A stretch of DNA of 7,332 bases, taken from assembly GCF_902491285.1 (NCBI RefSeq), contig NZ_CABUHK010000137.1, positions 1 through 7,332 of the forward strand, given 5' to 3'. The stretch is from an uncultured Bacteroides sp. GTDB lineage: Bacteria; Bacteroidota; Bacteroidia; Bacteroidales; Bacteroidaceae. A program made the translations under genes and the position numbers. A model generated the notes under the pieces. The model was not told the origin of the DNA, searched no databases, and saw only the letters and a program-made list of their open reading frames with translations. Shown here in pieces: positions 5,418 through 7,332 of this stretch. Within the stretch, counting starts at the first letter, position 1. Every line of letters starts with the position of its first letter.

Positions 5418-6128
5418 ATGGCTAAGTATAAAAGAATCTTGCTGAAACTAAGCGGAGAGAGTCTGATGGGCGAAAAGCAATATGGCATCGACGAGAAAAG
5501 ACTGGCAGAATATGCAGAGCAAATCAAGGAAATCCACGGACAAGGTGTACAGATAGGTATCGTTATTGGCGGCGGAAATATCTTCCGTGGGTTGAGCGGA
5601 GCCAATAAAGGTTTCGACCGCGTGAAAGGTGACCAAATGGGAATGCTGGCAACTGTCATCAATAGCCTGGCATTGAGTTCGGCATTGGTGGCTGCCGGAG
5701 TGAAAGCCCGTGTATTGACAGCAGTCCGCATGGAACCTATCGGTGAATTTTACAGTAAATGGAAAGCTATCGAATGCATGGAAAACGGTGAGGTTGTCAT
5801 CATGTCCGCAGGAACGGGAAATCCTTTCTTTACCACAGATACAGGTTCTTCATTAAGAGGAATAGAAATTGAGGCTGACGTAATGCTGAAAGGAACCCGT
5901 GTAGATGGTATTTATACCGCCGATCCGGAAAAAGATCCTACCGCAACCAAATTTGACGACATCACGTATGATGAAGTACTGAAACGCGGTTTGAAAGTAA
6001 TGGACTTGACAGCTACTTGTATGTGCAAGGAGAATAATCTGCCTATTGTCGTATTTGATATGGATACGGTAGGTAACTTGAAGAAAGTAATCAGCGGAGA
6101 AGAAATAGGCACGATTGTACACAACTAA
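5418..6128 (+). CDS. pyrH: UMP kinase
   Basis: PyrH phosphorylates UMP with ATP to UDP, the step feeding all pyrimidine nucleotide synthesis. It belongs to the amino-acid kinase fold, is cytoplasmic and hexameric, and bacterial enzymes are typically activated by GTP and inhibited by UTP. The 236 residues are full length and all key blocks are present: LLKLSGESLMG (8-18), GGGNIFRG (51-58), GDQMGMLAT (71-79), AGTGNPFFTTDTG (131-143), VDGIYTADP (162-170) and KVMDLTA (193-199). The ATG at 5418 gives the standard MAKYKRILLKLSGE start. A strong terminator follows the stop, so pyrH is probably not co-transcribed with the downstream transporter gene. Confidence 0.98.
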   Translation: MAKYKRILLKLSGESLMGEKQYGIDEKRLAEYAEQIKEIHGQGVQIGIVIGGGNIFRGLSGANKGFDRVKGDQMGMLATVINSLALSSALVAAGVKARVLTAVRMEPIGEFYSKWKAIECMENGEVVIMSAGTGNPFFTTDTGSSLRGIEIEADVMLKGTRVDGIYTADPEKDPTATKFDDITYDEVLKRGLKVMDLTATCMCKENNLPIVVFDMDTVGNLKKVISGEEIGTIVHN

Positions 6129-6153
6129 CTTACTCCTTCAAAATATTCAGAAT

Positions 6154-6192
6154 AAGACAGAAGTCTCTTAAACGAGATTATCTGTCTTTTTT
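6154..6192 (+). terminator. Intrinsic terminator of pyrH
   Basis: AAGACAGAAGTCTC (6154-6167) pairs with GAGATT (6174-6179) and TCTGTCTT (6181-6188). This gives a 14-bp stem with one bulged A at 6180, one G-U pair, and a 6-base loop. It runs directly into a six-T tract (6187-6192). It starts 25 bases after the pyrH stop. Confidence 0.88.
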
Positions 6193-6263
6193 CGTATATA
6201 ATTGCCTGCAATAATAGTTTTTAGCATACGAAAGATTAAATTATACTATCAACAGGGTAAACG

Positions 6264-6296
6264 CTTGTTTATCATTTACGAACTGCGTACTTTTGC
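6264..6296 (+). promoter_or_regulatory. Promoter of the EamA transporter gene
   Basis: CTTG (6264-6267, one mismatch to TTTG) is followed 21 bp later by TACTTTTG (6289-6296), a match to TAnnTTTG. Transcription would begin near 6303, about 18 bases before the ATG at 6321. Between the pyrH terminator and this promoter (6193-6263) I see only AT-rich sequence without further structure. Confidence 0.6.
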
Positions 6297-6320
6297 ACGC
6301 CATTTAAAAAACTTAAAACG

Positions 6321-7232
6321 ATGAACAGCAAAACCAAAGGTTTTATCTATGGAGCGATTGCCGCCGCAAGTTACGGTATGAATCCTCTTTTTGCACTTCC
6401 GCTCTACGCAGCAGGCATGAGTGTCGATACGGTTTTATTTTACCGCTACTTTTTTGCTGTCATTGTATTGGGGATACTAATGAAGATGCAACACCAGTCT
6501 TTCGCTCTTCGGAAAGCGGACATTCTTCCTCTGATTATTATGGGATTGCTGTTCTCATTTTCTTCACTACTCCTATTCATGAGCTACAACTATATGGATG
6601 CCGGAATTGCTTCTACAATCCTGTTCGTCTATCCGGTAATGGTAGCGGTCATTATGGGAGTATTTTTCAAAGAAAAGATTTCCGCGATTACCGTTTTCTC
6701 AATCTTGCTGGCACTTTCGGGCATCGCCTTGCTGTATCAGGGAGACGGTGGCAAGCCGCTGTCTACCATAGGTATCATCTTTGTGCTGTTGTCCTCACTT
6801 TCATATGCTATATATATAGTAGGTGTAAATCGTTCGACATTGAAAAACCTGCCGACAACCAAACTTACGTTTTACGCTATCCTGTTCGGACTCTCGGTTT
6901 ATATCGCCCGTCTGAACTTCTGCACGGAACTGCAAATCATACCATCTGTCTGGCTTTGGGCAGACGTACTGGCACTGGCTATTCTGCCTACTGCCGTATC
7001 GCTCGTTTGCACAGCACTGGCTATCCATTATATAGGCTCTACCCCGACTGCCATCTTAGGCGCTTTGGAACCTGTGACGGCTTTGTTTTTCGGAGTTCTT
7101 TTGTTTCACGAAAAACTCACGCCCCGGTTAATGACAGGTATTTTAATGATTATCACTGCCGTTACCTTGATTATCATTGGTAAGTCGCTCATAAAAAAGA
7201 TGAGTATGCTGTTGCAGATGAACAAAAAATAA
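6321..7232 (+). CDS. DMT superfamily transporter, EamA family
   Basis: This 303-residue inner-membrane protein has about ten hydrophobic segments arranged as two EamA repeats, roughly residues 8-139 and 147-288. Each repeat ends with the family signature: YPVMVAVIMGVFFKEKIS (104-121) and EPVTALFFGVLLFHEKLT (250-267). The C-terminus is short and basic (KKMSMLLQMNKK), as expected for a cytoplasmic tail. EamA proteins export or import amino acids and other metabolites, but the substrate here cannot be inferred. The gene sits between pyrH and frr with its own promoter and after a strong terminator, so it appears to be an independent unit. The stop overlaps the region where the frr promoter begins, leaving only 51 bases between the genes. 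Confidence 0.92.
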   Translation: MNSKTKGFIYGAIAAASYGMNPLFALPLYAAGMSVDTVLFYRYFFAVIVLGILMKMQHQSFALRKADILPLIIMGLLFSFSSLLLFMSYNYMDAGIASTILFVYPVMVAVIMGVFFKEKISAITVFSILLALSGIALLYQGDGGKPLSTIGIIFVLLSSLSYAIYIVGVNRSTLKNLPTTKLTFYAILFGLSVYIARLNFCTELQIIPSVWLWADVLALAILPTAVSLVCTALAIHYIGSTPTAILGALEPVTALFFGVLLFHEKLTPRLMTGILMIITAVTLIIIGKSLIKKMSMLLQMNKK

Positions 7233-7242
7233 TATACTTTTG
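7211..7242 (+). promoter_or_regulatory. Promoter of frr, overlapping the end of the EamA gene
   Basis: GTTG (7211-7214, one mismatch to TTTG) is followed 20 bp later by TACTTTTG (7235-7242). The -33 element lies inside the last codons of the EamA gene and the -7 box starts just after its stop. The predicted leader before the ATG at 7284 is about 35 bases. Confidence 0.55.
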
Positions 7243-7283
7243 CTAATTAATCAATCGAATAGCAACTTTAATTATCGAAAAAT

Positions 7284-7332
7284 ATGGTAGACGTAAAGAC
7301 TTGCCTTGACAATGCACAAGAAAAAATGGATA
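7284..7332 (+). CDS. frr: Ribosome recycling factor, N-terminal fragment
   Basis: The window ends after 16 codons (MVDVKTCLDNAQEKMD). This is the typical N-terminus of Bacteroides ribosome recycling factor, including the start of the first long helix. RRF works with EF-G to split post-termination ribosomes. The usual genomic association of frr with pyrH just upstream supports the call. The remainder of the gene lies outside the window. Confidence 0.85.
   Translation, partial: MVDVKTCLDNAQEKMD

Noticed and set aside
5384..5731. 115-codon reverse-strand open frame over the start of pyrH
   Set aside because: It is antisense to the conserved pyrH coding sequence, and its composition is that of a shadow frame.
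6193..6263. Possible small RNA or riboswitch between the pyrH terminator and the EamA promoter
   Set aside because: No second terminator, no conserved fold and no promoter directed at it could be seen.
1..7332. Mobile element, CRISPR array or defence system
   Set aside because: No transposase, integrase, terminal inverted repeats, regularly spaced repeats or known defence genes are visible; the restriction-endonuclease-like fold of YraN is a housekeeping family.

Overview
The window looks like chromosomal DNA from the genus Bacteroides or a close relative. The reasons are the TAnnTTTG-type -7 promoter boxes in front of nearly every gene, the weakness or absence of Shine-Dalgarno sequences, a BACON-domain lipoprotein, and UMP kinase and ribosome recycling factor sequences of Bacteroidales type. 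No mobile element, CRISPR array, rRNA or tRNA was found. The window is mostly housekeeping and conserved genes, with one AT-rich accessory gene.

Left part (1-1817): a small ribbon-helix-helix-like protein gene runs leftward off the window edge. It is divergent from a rightward cluster of a YraN/UPF0102 nuclease-fold protein, an MmcQ/YjbR-family protein and a biotin-protein ligase (birA). The last two overlap. The gap between the yraN-like gene and the MmcQ gene holds a degenerate direct-repeat string of a kind common between genes in this phylum.

Middle (1818-4034): a surface-type lipoprotein carries a BACON domain and an M43-like metzincin protease domain. It is noticeably richer in A+T than its neighbours. 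It converges on a leftward gene for an exported TPR protein, and one near-perfect hairpin lies at the junction and probably terminates both. The TPR gene is divergent from a MATE transporter gene, and their -7 boxes are about 20 bp apart.

Right part (4035-7332): MATE transporter, UMP kinase (pyrH) with a strong intrinsic terminator, a DMT/EamA-family transporter, and the first 16 codons of ribosome recycling factor (frr). In many bacteria pyrH and frr are directly adjacent. Here a transporter gene sits between them, and each gene has its own promoter-like box. Several apparent N-terminal extensions beginning with TTG are actually the TTTG of a -7 box, which fixes the true start downstream.

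I do not see a clearly new multi-gene system. The most interesting items are the accessory protease lipoprotein, the shared terminator, the near-leaderless starts, and the promoter architecture.
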